Assembly: GCA_963854735.1 (NCBI GenBank)
Contig: OY978100.1
Coordinates: forward strand, 1,116,001 to 1,180,000
DNA from: Marvania coccoides
Lineage: Eukaryota; Chlorophyta; Trebouxiophyceae; Chlorellales; Chlorellaceae
Direction: 5' to 3'
DNA: 64,000 nt
The notes under the pieces: generated by a model
The model's database searches: none
The model's input: only the letters and a program-made list of their open reading frames with translations
What the model was told of the DNA's origin: nothing
Translations under genes and position numbers: made by a program
Part shown: piece after piece, positions 11,238-22,776 of the stretch
Layout: each line of letters starts with the position of its first letter
Numbering within the stretch: the first letter of the stretch is position 1

Positions 11238-12510
11238 TCAATGGCCCTCATCAAACTCTTGATCCTCCAGCTCCGGCAGCGGAAACCGCAAAATCGCCGC
11301 CACGCCCGTCAGCTGGTTGAGCTGCTCCCCAGAGGAGTGCGCCCCCGAGAACACCAACGACCGCCCTCCACCCGTCTCTACCTCCTCCACAAGCGCCGCG
11401 TACCTCTGCCGCAGCGCCGGGTCTGCTGTGCGAAACAAGCTGTCAGCGATCAACAGCGTGTCAATGGCGCCCAACTCATGCGCAGCACGCACATGCCCTG
11501 GGCCGTAAAACGCCCTCGCAGGGTTCGACCCCAACATGGTCATGAATTCGCCCAGCGCCGCCACTTCCTGCGCCGCTTTCGTGTCCTTAATCTGCCCCGC
11601 CACTGCCGGTGACGCCAGCACCTCTTTCAGCGCGTGGCGGTACGCCGACGACGCGGGCGCCAGCACGATCTTGGACCTGTTCAAGATCAGCGTGCGCACG
11701 TCCTTTCGCTGAGCCTCCAGATCCAAAAACTCTTTGAAATTGTCTTTTGAAAAGCCAGGGCCCGCGATGACCAGGCATTTCACGATTTCCCAGTCGACGT
11801 GGCGGACTACCGCGGCAAACACGCGGTCGTGGAAGCCCTGCAGGGCCTTGTCGTAGCCTGCAGCGGCGGCGCCGCGCTTGCGGGGCATGCTGGCTTCTAT
11901 CTTTGCTCGAGTCAGCGTGCAGGTGCGGCCGACCAGGCACAGGTTCGCCAGCCCCTCCGCGATCAAAAGCACCGCCAGGTCGGCGGAGGCGGCGGGGTTG
12001 GTGCACTGCTTGATGCGGTCCACGTCCAGCGCGTCCCAGCTGTCTTTTGCTATAGAAAACGCGCGCTGCAGAAATAGTAAAGGGGGGGGGTCAGCGTATG
12101 TTAGCACACTGTGCTAAAACGCTACCCAAATTTAACTGTAAACAATCCAACGTTTCAAATACACTAATTATACTATATATTGCGTCCCCCACCTGCATCT
12201 CTAGCTCCAGCGTGTGGTAGGCCCCCAGCTTGACGTGCTCACACTCAGTGAGGTTCCGCCCCTTCAGCCGAATGACGTGGCCCTCGCCGTCGTACTCGAT
12301 GCCCTCCACCACCACCGTCAGCTTGAGCTTCACGCGCTCGCTCTCGGAGCTCACGCCCGTGTCGCGCGAGACCTTGCGAAAGGTGGTGGCGGTGACATGG
12401 TCGCCTTCACGAATCAGGTTGAAGGCGTGCCACAAGTCCTCCCCCTCCTCCGCCACCATCTTCACCTCCCCAGCCTCGCCCTTGATGGGCAACTTGCCCA
12501 ACAGCTTCAT
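11238..12510 (-). CDS. PELO: Pelota (Dom34) ribosome-rescue factor
   Basis: Two exons (12193-12510 and 11238-12065) encode 381 residues, the normal length for Pelota. Domain 1 starts MKLLGKLPIKGEAGEVKMVA and contains GEDLWHAFNLIREGDHVTA and the conserved TFRKV element. The central eRF1-like domain has the loop VGRTCTLTRAKIEASMPRKR (basic, as needed for binding the ribosomal A site) and the GFSKDNFKEFL helix. The C-terminal domain includes GHVRAAHELGAIDTLLIADS. There is no GGQ motif, as expected, so it promotes subunit splitting with Hbs1/ABCE1 and no-go/non-stop mRNA decay without peptide release. The intron is plain GT-AG. Nothing unusual in the gene itself. Confidence 0.97.
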
Positions 12511-13450
12511 TCAAAATGCGCGGCCCCGCGAGTTGTGATGGTTTATCAAGATTTTATTTAAATGTTTTTATGCAGTGAAACCCTTGCTTGCCAACGTCCT
12601 CGGCAGGTCCTCGTGTCGTGAGTTATATCATAATTATATTGCATGCACGGCCGAAACTCGTTTAATTCCTGTTTTTCGTCATTTTCATGCGTCGCCTGCT
12701 GTGGGGCGCTTGAAAAAATACGGCAGTTTTTGCTTTTCTCGCAATGCTGAAGCCCCAGAGGAAAGTCGCGCCCAAGTGTGCTTAAACCGCTGTGGAAATG
12801 CAGCTCCATTCGTAGAGAACAAACGGACTCGACCCGGGCCACATCAACATATTCATAGTAGGTTCTGCACTTTCACTCCAGGGCACAGGTGTCGTAGACA
12901 CCTGTCATAAGCTCAGATGCAATTCCCACTAAGTGCTTTGTCAGCATAACATGGTGACTCGAAAGCAAAAAAGTGGTCCAAAAAGAACTTATGCTTGCGC
13001 CAGGGTGAAGGGAGACGCTTGCCAGGGCTATATACAATGAAAAAACACCGTCCAGGCGAGCAAGAGCGTAGACCGTTTTTTTTTGTGCCGCAGAGTCTTT
13101 CAGCAGTTCTTTCCAGCAAACGAGAAGAAGAATTAAGTACTGCCAACTTCTGTAGTGTTGCGAGTCTCAAAGAGTAGTGTAACACAACATCGGGTCGCTA
13201 GAGATATCGACAGAAAGCCGCGATTGAAAGCAATTGGCGTCAAACATATCATTCATTGCAAATATTGATTTTTCGTAAAGTCGGCCTGCCTTGGCTCAGG
13301 CCCCACGGCGCGCTTTTTGTGTGGTATTTTAGCCCACAATTAGCATCCTGAATAAAACTCCTTGAATAAACCTCCTACACTCCCCTGCAGCCTCGTCTCA
13401 ACGACCACTATCACTTACGGAAGCTTTGAGCCATCAGCCCCACAGGAACC
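12511..13450. other. Intergenic upstream region of the multicopper oxidase
   Basis: 940 bases between divergent genes (Pelota on minus, oxidase on plus). It should hold both promoters. An AT-rich segment with AATAAAAC lies at about 13353. No convincing gene or RNA seen. Confidence 0.55.
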
Positions 13451-16400
13451 ATGAAGGGCACCCAACCACACGCTCTCGTTGTGGCCTGCTGCGCCCTTCT
13501 GTTGTGCTGCTGCCCTGACAGAGCAGCAGCACAGACCATCCTCCAGTCCCCCTTTGAAACCGGCAACTGCCCCACCGGCAATGCGACCTACTATGTGAAC
13601 GGCTTTCCAGGCACCCCTTTCCAGCTGCAAAACCTGTTCACCCAGCCTTTCAAGAACCCTCCCGTCCTGGACCCGAAATTCGGCTCCCCGACGTGCAGAA
13701 GCAATGGCGATGGTCACTGCATCACATCCTACGAGATTGAGGTCAAGGACATCCAGGCCCAGCCCTTCAACACCATCATCCCCGCGTGCGCAAACCTGCC
13801 CGGCACCCACTTCATGGCGTGAGTGAATACATCTTCGACACTTATCATTACTCTTTCAATTTATAAAGACTTAGCAACTGATGGCTGTCATTTTGAATTC
13901 ACAACTTAAGGTACAATGGCGTTATCCCTGGGCCCACCATCATCGCCACTGCCGGCCAGGAAACCATCGTTCGCTTCAAAAATAATATTGGCGGAGAGAA
14001 GTTTGGCGCCACCAAGGCCCCTTGCGGCACCAACGGCAAGCCTGGCGGCCGCCCCTTCTCCGTCCATTTGCACGGCAGCGCCTCGTTGGCTCCATTTGAC
14101 GGCTGGGCAGAGGATTTGACCTGCCAGGTACGGAAAGAAAATATTTTACGCGCATACAAAGGGGGGATAAGGCGTTTCTAACCCTATATTTTCATTCCGT
14201 TCTCGTCAAAAGGGTCAAACCAAGGAATATGTTTACCCCAACAACCGCCCTGTGACTGGATGGTAAGAAAAATCGGAAAGAAAGCAGGAGAAATGTTTTA
14301 TTTTCACGATTGATGCCGGCGACATTGTTTCTTCTAACAATATTTGCACTGTCGAAGGTACCACGACCACGCCCTGCACATCACAGCCGATAATGCGTAT
14401 TTTGGGATGGCAGGCGAGTCCAACTGCTCATGTATTGCTGAAAAGAGTGGGAAAATTGACGTGCAACGCCAATTCCTTGAATTCCAAGCTGAAATATTCG
14501 GTTTCCCCCCCCCGCAGGCATGTACTTGATGTCCGCAAAGAAGCAGCACGGCGGGTGCGGCGAGCCGTGGAATCTGGAGGACATTGAGGAGCTGCACATG
14601 ATTCTCGCTGACAAGGTGCTGGACTCGCAGTGTCAGCATTATATTGACCACGCTGGAGCGCACCAAGACGACTTCTACGGCGACATCACGCTCGTTTCGG
14701 GCATTCCCTTCCCTCTGTTTGAGCTGGATGCCAAGTCATACCGCCTGAGGCTGCTCAACGCCGCTGTCACCCGTCCGTACCTCATCAAGATCGTTGACGA
14801 GGCCCGGCGCGAGGTATCTTCCTCCATGTGCCACATCATCGCCTCGGACGGCGGCTACCGCTCCACCCCCGTGCGTTTCCCCGCCACCGGCCTGTTTATG
14901 GGCGCAGCTGAGCGCTACGAAGCTGTTTGCGATTTCTCCAAGTACGCCGGCCAGACGCTGTATCTTTACAACGATCGCGACGACGACGTCATGCGTGACA
15001 CCCCCTACTTCTGCTACTCTCACCTGATTGGCAAGATCCAGGTGGCAGCCACCGGCAGCGGGGCAGGCAAGCGTTGTTTTTGCCTCATTTTCTCAAGAGG
15101 GGGAAAAAAATGGTACTAATTTTGCCAAATTTATGAAAAATGCAGATCTCGAGCCTGCTGACAACTCCATTGCTCCCAATCAGCCGCTGTACAAGGTAAT
15201 GTCTCCCGCAGAAATGCAGGAGGCCGTCGCCATGGCCAACGCTGAGCAGGCGCACCGCACAATGGAATTTGGACGATCTAGTAAGTTTTCTTTATATTAC
15301 ATGATTTGAATGATACAAGAAGCCAGGGAGGGGGACAAAATTTGACGGTTCGCATTTCTCAACTACGCAGACGGCCACTGGACCATCAACGGCGAGACCT
15401 GGGAAACCTTCAAGATCGCCGCAGCTGATGTGGGCCAGAACACATGGGAGGTCAGTTTTTGTTGCGTTGATCAATGTCTTAATACAGAAAACGAAACTTC
15501 TTTCAAATTTGCTTTCTCCTCCTCCACCGCCGTAAGCAACAACGTTTGCTGATTGTTTATCCATGCAGGTTTGGCGCTTTGAAACTGGGGGCGGCTGGGT
15601 AGGCTTAGAATGATCTTGTCTTTCGTCTCCACGCATACCTTTTCTTTTCCTTTTAATCGAAGCAGGCTAACATGTACCTCTCCCCTTCCTCCGTTTCAGT
15701 ATCACCCTATCCACGTGCACTTGGTGGTAAGTTGCAGTTCAAATTGCTGCGGACCCTTCTCATATAGCCAGCCATTCCTTCACTTAGACTACTCTCCGGT
15801 CTTTTTTCTCTCGATTGCAGGACATCTTTATGCTCAGCCGCGACCGGGATGGCGGCCTCAAGCCCTACGAGAAAGATTCTCCCAAGGATGTGTAAGTAAT
15901 TGCAGGGGTGTCAGCGCTGCCTCGTAAAGGCTTTCTTTTGAAAATCATCATCTTGCATTTTTCTTTAACTTCATGCAGCTTTTTCCTGGGCCCCAGCCAG
16001 ACCATCTATGTCGTGGCCCGCTTTGGTGCCCATCGCGGGGACTTTATGTTCCATTGCCACAACCTGATGCACGAGGACAACGGTACGCTATTGATTAGAA
16101 ATTTTGCTGCTGAATTTTGTTTTATTTATTTTTCGAACATTTTCTGGCCTCGGTAAGCTCTATTGTCATCGTTCTATTGATTTACTCTAAATCAACCGCA
16201 GATATGATGCGCGCTCTGCGCGTCACCAGCGGCGGCAAGAATGCTGCGAGTGCGTCCGCGTTTGTTCAGATCGACGACATCATCTACAGCAACTGGTGAG
16301 CAAATTGAAGTTTTAACAAAATGCATCTTTGCTCTTACTCACTCGCCATTCTTTCTTCTTCGACAGGGCTTACTACGATCCCATGCTGGAGGAGGCACAG

Positions 16401-17275
16401 GCAAAGACCGATATCCCTGAGCTCACCCAGGACTACGAGGCCGGCATTCTCAGCAAAAATATGTACAAAATATTCTACCCTGACGAGACGGAGGCAGACA
16501 GCGAACTTCTCATGTCCACAAGCAACCCGTGAGCGACGAGTATTTTGGCTGGATTTTGTTACTAGAAATATTACAGGTTTACCTGCCCTATTATACATTT
16601 GTTAATCATTGTGTCTTTCTCCCTTTTTGTAGGTGGCGGAGTAATTGGGAGGGGCGCTGCTCTATTCCGACAGCTGCCCCTGAGACCATCGTCCCCACCG
16701 TCCCTGAGGTCACTGAGCCCACCGTTACCGAGCCTATTGTTCCCACAGAGCCTATCACCACTGCCCCCGAGACCACTGAGCCTATCACCACCACCCCTGA
16801 GATCACCGAGCCTGTCGCCACTGAGCCGACTCAGCCCACTCCTGAGCCGATCGTCGAGCCCACTACCCCAACAACTGAGGCTACTGTCGACCCCCCCAGC
16901 GTTGTCGACTGCAGCATGGCCCTCTACGATGGAAAGCAGTTCACGGGCAAGAAGGCCTTCAGAAAGGTCAAGGGCATTGCGCTGGAAGAGTGCAGTGGTA
17001 GATGCCTGGAGAACCCCAAGTGCTTGAGCTTTACGTACCGAAACTCAAAGAAGGAGTGCCAGATGTACAGCCTGCCAGCTGAAAAGGTATTTTTGTCCCC
17101 CCCCCCGCCCCCCCCTCTTTTGAGAAGCACAGTCCCCTTCAACGTATTTCATCGAACCATCTGATTTTCGTTTTGCTTGCAGATGAATCTGCGGAAGAAG
17201 AAGGGTTATAATTCGGGTACAGAGTCTTGTTTCCCGCAGCAAACTCGCCGCAGGCTCGCTCGGAAGCTCGCATGA
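13451..17275 (+). CDS. Secreted multicopper oxidase (bilirubin-oxidase type) with C-terminal PAN/apple domain
   Basis: Fifteen exons (13451-13818, 13911-14127, 14213-14262, 14358-14413, 14518-15066, 15146-15280, 15371-15450, 15569-15598, 15700-15726, 15821-15891, 15979-16082, 16202-16295, 16367-16528, 16633-17086, 17183-17275) encode 829 residues. A signal peptide (ALVVACCALLLCCCPDRAAA) starts it. All four copper motifs are present: HLHG, HDHALH, HPIHVH and HCHNLMHEDNDMM. The last has Met as axial ligand of the type 1 copper, and its form matches bilirubin oxidase/CotA rather than plant laccase. After the oxidase comes a Thr/Pro/Glu repeat linker (about residues 650-710) and a module with six Cys resembling PAN/apple domains (CSMALYDGKQFTGKKAF; ECSGRCLENPKCLSF). 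The protein probably acts outside the cell on phenols or metals. Two introns (14414-14517, 15067-15145) have GC donors; exons 8 and 9 are only 30 and 27 bases. Confidence 0.9.
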
Positions 17276-18274
17276 GTTTTCATAAATATTTAACTCTAAA
17301 GTGCCCCTTGCTCAACACGACGAACTTTGACCAATACAACTCTCATTTTGTGTTGCCCAACATTTCTTCTTCTCCATTTCCGCTCCATCAGTTCAGCTCC
17401 ATCGCATCCTTCCCTGCTTTCCTCCATGTTTCCGTACTACTTCTTACTTTCGTGTATATCTCGTTGCCCGCCCTCCATGCACTCGATTAGCCATCAAGTA
17501 CTCCGACGCTGCGGGCAAGTTAATTTTGATATTTTTCACATGCCCAATGGCAGGAGTACATCTTTATATTATGCAAAATTATCTCATGTTTGAGTTCATA
17601 AATTGTCTTGAACGTCAACCATTGTGAATGAAGTAACAATTATAAACTTGACTTGCATAATTCTCTCAAGGGGGAGACTCTGGAGAGGCGGCGGGAGAGG
17701 AACGGTTCTCACGCATGCCCTTTTCTCCACAACATTTTAATTTATTTACTTTATTTCTTTATTTTTCTGCTTGCACTTCGGTAAAGTCTGCTATGGGGCC
17801 TTCTTTGCCCTTTTGTGCGGACTTAAAACCCTGTAATGTATGTAATGGCCTTTTTTTGTTTGGGGGGGGGGGGGCATCCCTTCAATTCCTCAATTTCTTG
17901 TTCTCAAGTAACATAGCTCGCAAAAGGTAAGTATATTGTACTATAATCTCTAAAGCGCTTTCATTATTTGCCATGCAACAATCGCCATCACCAGCAGCAG
18001 CAGCAGCAGCGATGAAAAGCAGCAAATTTTTGTACACTAATCATGGTTCATTTTATTTTTATCGAGAAAGAGTACATAAAAACTAATAATTATTCCATTC
18101 ATTATGAAAACAGGCTGCACGCCCTTCGGGTGTGGCTGAGAATCCACGCCCCACACTACCCTCATTCATTTATTCAATTCAGTGCGCAGTCTAAAGGCAA
18201 CGAAAAGTTTAGAAAAACAACCAAAAAGACCTCTTCAAATCTGCTCACAGCGCTGCAGAAAGAGACTAAAGCAG
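17276..18274. other. Intergenic with simple repeats
   Basis: 999 bases between convergent genes. Holds a G13 run (17862-17874) and a short (CAG)n run near 17993-18011. No gene or structured RNA seen. Confidence 0.6.
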
Positions 18275-18638
18275 TTACTCGGCTGGCCAGTCGGGGATGT
18301 CTGCCCAGGAGTAGCCGGCGGTCCCTTTTCGAGCGTGGTAAGCAATTCTCGTGAAATAAAACCCAGGAATGAACACCAAAAGGCCGCACACCCACAGGCC
18401 AATGAGGGCAGAGGTGCCCTCCACCCTCCACAGTACCATGCCGCTGACAAACATCGCCAGGCCTGCGTGAAAGGGAAGGAAGTGGCGGTGGGCCAGAATT
18501 TTTTGGCGAAGCTGTTTTTCCTGAGAAAATGACAAGCACAGCGACGAAATAAATGTGAAAAATCTTCTTACCGAGGACCAAGAGGCCTGCTGCGCACAGA
18601 ACAGTGCGAAAGACGGTCGCTGGGATTTGTTTCGCCAT
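18275..18638 (-). CDS. TMEM230-like two-pass membrane protein
   Basis: Exons 18572-18638 and 18275-18462 encode 84 residues. The joined sequence has two membrane segments, one spanning the junction (VLCAAGLLVLG then LAMFVSGMVLW) and one in ALIGLWVCGLLVFIPGFYF. The C-terminal signature IPGFYFTRIAYHARKGTAGY followed by SWADIPDW is that of the TMEM230/DUF872 family, found in secretory and vesicle membranes of animals and plants. An alternative acceptor 50 bases earlier was rejected because it breaks the frame. Family members usually have about 110 residues. The frame stays open upstream of the chosen ATG as far as a TTTCAG near 18716, so an additional 5' exon may be missing from this model. Head-to-head with CPSF100, 312 bases between starts. 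Confidence 0.78.
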
Positions 18639-18950
18639 GTCGAGGCTCTCCTCCGGCCCGCTGCCTCTCCCTCTCAAAAGTCCAATGTTTCCCTCCAGTT
18701 TTCTAACGCCTGAAATTTAAAATTACAAATTATTTTTGCCACAAAAACAAGGAAATTTTGGGAAGAGGACTTGGATTGAAAATTCTAGCGAGTTGTCATA
18801 ATCGACATTTTTATTAATGTTAAAATTGTTCGAAAATATCAGTTTCTAGTGGACAAAGCACCTCACGATGCAATTTCCATTTTAAATTTTCCTATTTTTC
18901 ATCACCAAAAGCGGCCTCTCTTGCGTGCATCCCGCTGTTCATCGTCCCCA
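18639..18950. promoter_or_regulatory. Presumed bidirectional promoter, TMEM230-like / CPSF2
   Basis: 312 AT-rich bases between two head-to-head start codons. The call rests on gene orientation only; no defined TATA or binding site is claimed. Confidence 0.45.
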
Positions 18951-21693
18951 ATGGACTGTACATTCAAGCCGCTGTATGGAGCGCACGGCGGGGGTCCGCT
19001 GAGCTACTTGCTGCAGCTCAACGGGTTCACGCTTCTGTTGGACTGCGGGTGGGGGGACCCTTACGACCCTGCCGCTCTGGAGCCACTCCTGGCCATCGCA
19101 GACACAATAGACGCAGGTATCTATCGATTTTGCACCCCTAAAATTCTGAAATTTCTGTTTTCCCTCTTCACAAATAGATATCGAGCCTTTTTTTCTATAC
19201 ACTGTCAACTTTTCAATTTATTTGTTTCTGAACTCGAATTCTCTCTTTGTTTCTCTCTTCCCCCTGTCCCCAGTGCTTCTTTCTCACCCAGATCCGCTCC
19301 ATTTGGGCGCCCTACCTGCGCTCATCGGCCGCGTCAAGCTGCCCGCTGCTGTCTACGCCACCGGTGCCATCCACAAAATGGGCCAAATGTTCATGTACTC
19401 CACCTACCTCACCCGCCACGCCTGCTCAGACTTCTCCGCCTTCGATCTGGATGACGTGGACGCTGCATTCACTCGCATCACGCAGCTGCGGTACCGCCAA
19501 GAAGTGGCGCTGCCGGGCAAAGGCGCCGGCATCTCCATAACGCCGCTGCCGGCGGGGAGGCTGGTGGGCGGCACGGTTTGGCGAATAACGGTGGGCGGGG
19601 AGGAGTTTGTGTATGCCGTAGACTTCAACCACCGCAGGGAGCGGCACTTGAATGGAACGGCGCTCGAGGCTTCGTTTCTACGGCCGGCGTGCCTGATAGC
19701 CGACGCCGCCGCCGTGGGGCGCCCCCCCGCGGACCGAGAGCACGCAGAGCGCGCCCTAATCGACGCTTGCATGGCGGCGCTGCGCGCTGATGGCAACGTT
19801 TTAATCCCCATTGACGCCGCCGGCAGATTGCTGGAGTTGGTCCTCGTGCTGGAGGCGCACTGGGCTGAGCACCGGCTGCCCTACCCGCTGGCTCTTGTGG
19901 GCCCCATGGTACACACTACAATGGAGTTTGCTCGCAGCCAGCTCGAGTGGATGAATGAAGCGCTGGTAAAATCTTTCGGACATTCTAAAGACAACCCTTT
20001 CACGCTGCGCCACGTCAAGCTGTGCTCCACCCTGGCGGAGCTGCGCAAGCTGCCGCCCGGCCCGCGGGTGGTCCTGGCGGTGGAGCCTTCGTTGGGCTTC
20101 GGCCCCGCCCGGCATTTGTTCGCTGAGTGGGCCCCCGATCCGATGAGCGCAATCATCCTGGCGCTGGACCCGCCGCCGCACTCGTTGGCGGCAGCGGCCG
20201 TGGCGGCAGCGGCGGAGCGGGACGCGCGGCCCGGCGGCGGCGCCGGCCTTCCTCCGCCGCTGCTGCACGTGTCTCTGTCCAAACGCGTGCCGCTGAAGGG
20301 CGAGGAGCTGCAGAGCTACCTCGAGGAGGAAGCCAAGCGCAAGGAGGAGGAGGAGGCGTCGGCAGCGGCAGCCGCGGCCATGCAGGTGGGGACAGGGGAC
20401 GGCGTGGCAGGCGGCAGCCCCCGCTCTGGGGGCGCGTCTGGCAAATCTCCCGCTGTTCCCACCCGCGCCAACGTGGCGTCCATCGGTCACGCTGGCCGGG
20501 ACGCTGCTGGGGTAGGTCTGGGTTTGGGCGGTACTAGCGGCGATGGCGGGCTAGGGTTGGGACTAGGGCTGGGCCTGGATTCTGTGATGGAAGAGGCGGA
20601 CGAAGGCTTTGGCGTGGCGTGCTTGGTGGAGGGGTTCGAGGTGGCTGAGGGCGCGGCGGCGCCGATGTTTCCTGCTGAAGACGGCTGGGAGGGGATGGAG
20701 TTTGATGAGTACGGCGCTGTGGTTGATTTCGCTGACTTTGAGGGGGCGGGAGCGGCCGTGAACGGGCAGTTGGGGCGCGCGCTGGCGTCAGAAGCGGAAG
20801 CAGAGCGGGGATTGGGAGGGGCAGGAGCCGGCGAAGGCGGTGGCTGCGGCAGCGGTGGAGCTGCCCCTGGCGCGGCATCTGTGGAGGAAGAAGAGGCCAG
20901 CGAAGCGCAGATTCCAACCAAGATTGAGACGCGGGAGCAGGCGGTGCCGCTGGCTGCGCGGGTGGTGAGAGTGGACTTTGAGGGGCGGTCTGATGGGCGC
21001 AGCGTGCAAACCATGTTGGCCCACGTGGCTCCCCGCACCGCCATCCTCGTGCACGCCGACCGCGAGGCCTCCGCCGCGCTGGCAGCGCGGCTGGAGAGCG
21101 AGCTGGAGGGTCTCCACGCTGTGGTGGCCACGCCTGGCACGGGGGATGAAGTTGCCGTCCCTGTGGGCCCCTCCTTTGAAATTGAGCTGTCTGACAAGAT
21201 GGCGCGCGCCGCAGACATGCACGCAGTCAGTGGGTACGAGCTGGCGTGGGTAGACGGCCAGCTGGAGGCGCCGGAGAGAGCAGGCGGTGGCGGTGCTGGT
21301 GGCAGCGGCGGAGGTGGAGATGAGGGAGGGGGCGGTGAGGGGCTGCTGGTGCTCGTGCCAAGAACAGATAGCAGCGGCTCTGGTACCGCTGGGACGGCTG
21401 CTGTTGCTTCTACCTCAGCAGCAGCTGCTGCAGGGCCTTCTGCCGTTGCTGCCACCGATGGGCCTTCATACGGCGGGGTGTTCATCGGCGACGTGCGGCT
21501 GTCGGAGCTGAAAAAGGCGCTGGCGCTGGCGGGGGTGCGTGCCGAGTTTCACGGCGGTGCGCTGTACTGCGCTGGCCAGGTGGTGGTGAAGCGGAGAGGC
21601 GGGGAGGGAGGGGGTCTGGTGTTGGAAGGGGCACTGGGGGACGCGTATTACAAAGTAAGGGAGGTGGTTTACGGACAGTATCACGTTTGTTGA
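18951..21693 (+). CDS. CPSF2: CPSF100, cleavage and polyadenylation specificity factor subunit 2
   Basis: Exons 18951-19116 and 19274-21693 give 861 residues. The metallo-beta-lactamase fold is evident in FTLLLDCGWGD, VLLSHPDPLHLGALP, YATGAIHKMGQMFMYSTYLT and ITPLPAGRLVGGTVW, then YAVDFNHRRERHLNG. The zinc-ligand motif HxHxDH is replaced by SHPDPLHLG, as in all CPSF100 proteins, so it is the non-catalytic partner of CPSF73. The beta-CASP region follows. Around residues 400-620 it carries a long Gly/Ala/Glu low-complexity insert much richer than in animals. The C-terminus (VFIGDVRLSELKKALALAGV and GGALYCAGQVVVKR) matches the family's end domain that contacts CPSF73. It works in 3' end processing of pre-mRNA. 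A TGTAA signal follows at 21776. Confidence 0.95.
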
Positions 21694-21841
21694 AGAAGAA
21701 AAAGGAGCTGCAGGCAGTGCAAGCGGAGCGGGACGGGGCAAAAGCGGAGCGCTGACGGAGCATGACAATATGACGTGTAAATTTCTTAATATTATATTTG
21801 GTACAAAATACATAAGAATAAATAAAATAATAGAAGCAATT

Positions 21842-22384
21842 CGGTTGAATCAACGCAGCGCATGGCGGCCAGGCGCTTGAAGGCGGCCTGGGAGGCGGCG
21901 GGAACTACAGATGGAGTGGCTGCCTCAGAAGCAGTCTTGGGGGCCTCCAACAGCATCAGGGTGGCCTCAACGATGGCGGGAGCTATGTTTTGCACGAAGG
22001 CAGCGTGCACTGCATGGGCGACGGCGCAATACAGCGCAGCGAGCCGGGGGCGGGGCAGGAAGCTCCAGCGCGTGGGCAACGCGCCGCGCCGCGGATGCGA
22101 GGCGGCCCATCTCATAGATGCTATCGCTGTGGCCACCATGCTTCAGCGCGGCCTTGAGGTGGCGCAGCATCACATCGAGTGTGCACTCCAGGGGCGGCCG
22201 CAGGGTCCTTCAGATGTTTTTGCTCCGCACGCTGCCGCTGCGGTCTCGAAGGCAGCCGAAATTTTTGCTCGGGCTTTGCATCTAGCTCCAAGGCGTCAAG
22301 CGCAGCTTGAACTAGAGAAACATAGAGATAGGGATTTAGGACAACGGTGCCACTAGCAGAAACTGCTCCTCCATGTCTCCGCAC
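21842..22384 (-). pseudogene. Relic of a protein gene with several frame changes
   Basis: This minus-strand stretch lies between the convergent 3' ends of CPSF2 and the SCFD2-like gene. No single frame is open throughout, but coding-like segments follow one another in different frames. In order they contain QAALDALELDA, then KARAKISAAFETAAAACGAK, then LECTLDVMLRHLKAALKHGG, and last LAALYCAVAHAVHAAFVQNI with APAIVEATLMLLEAP. Their composition (amphipathic, Ala/Leu-rich helices) is like that of a genuine soluble protein, and the switches are of one or two bases without room for introns. I read it as a decayed gene or a badly sequenced live one. The family is not recognised. Confidence 0.4.
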
Positions 22385-22776
22385 TTCTTCAACGAGAGCC
22401 GAGAGGCAGCCAAAAACAATTGCTATAAATAAGTATTAAATCGTTTTCGGGGGAGCGAAAAGCGCTCTAATTCTCAGCAGTTCGACTGCCCCTCAAAAAT
22501 ATTATTATCTCAAAGGCTGCCCCAGAGGTCCTGTCTTTGCATTCTCGGGCCCTCCTTCCTTTCACAGCATCTAATCTGCTGCAGCTGCAATCGTGAGCCG
22601 CTGGGACCAAATAATATCCAAATCAGGTAAGCGCCAGCAGCAACGGCCGCATGCTTTGCCCCAGGCTTGTACACAATTATCTATGTATTTTACTGAAAGT
22701 CCTGGGTTGATCACAGCCCTGAAGACTTCATATTGAGCCAAAATCATTAAATAGCAAAAATGTTAACAACCTTGCA

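Noticed and set aside
18463..18515. Earlier acceptor for the TMEM230-like intron
   Set aside because: It produces a frame without the second half of the first membrane segment; the acceptor at 18463 closes it in phase.
20487..21485. A 332-codon open frame antisense to CPSF2
   Set aside because: Ser/Pro/Ala-rich shadow of a GC-rich low-complexity coding region; no domain, and the plus-strand frame is CPSF100.
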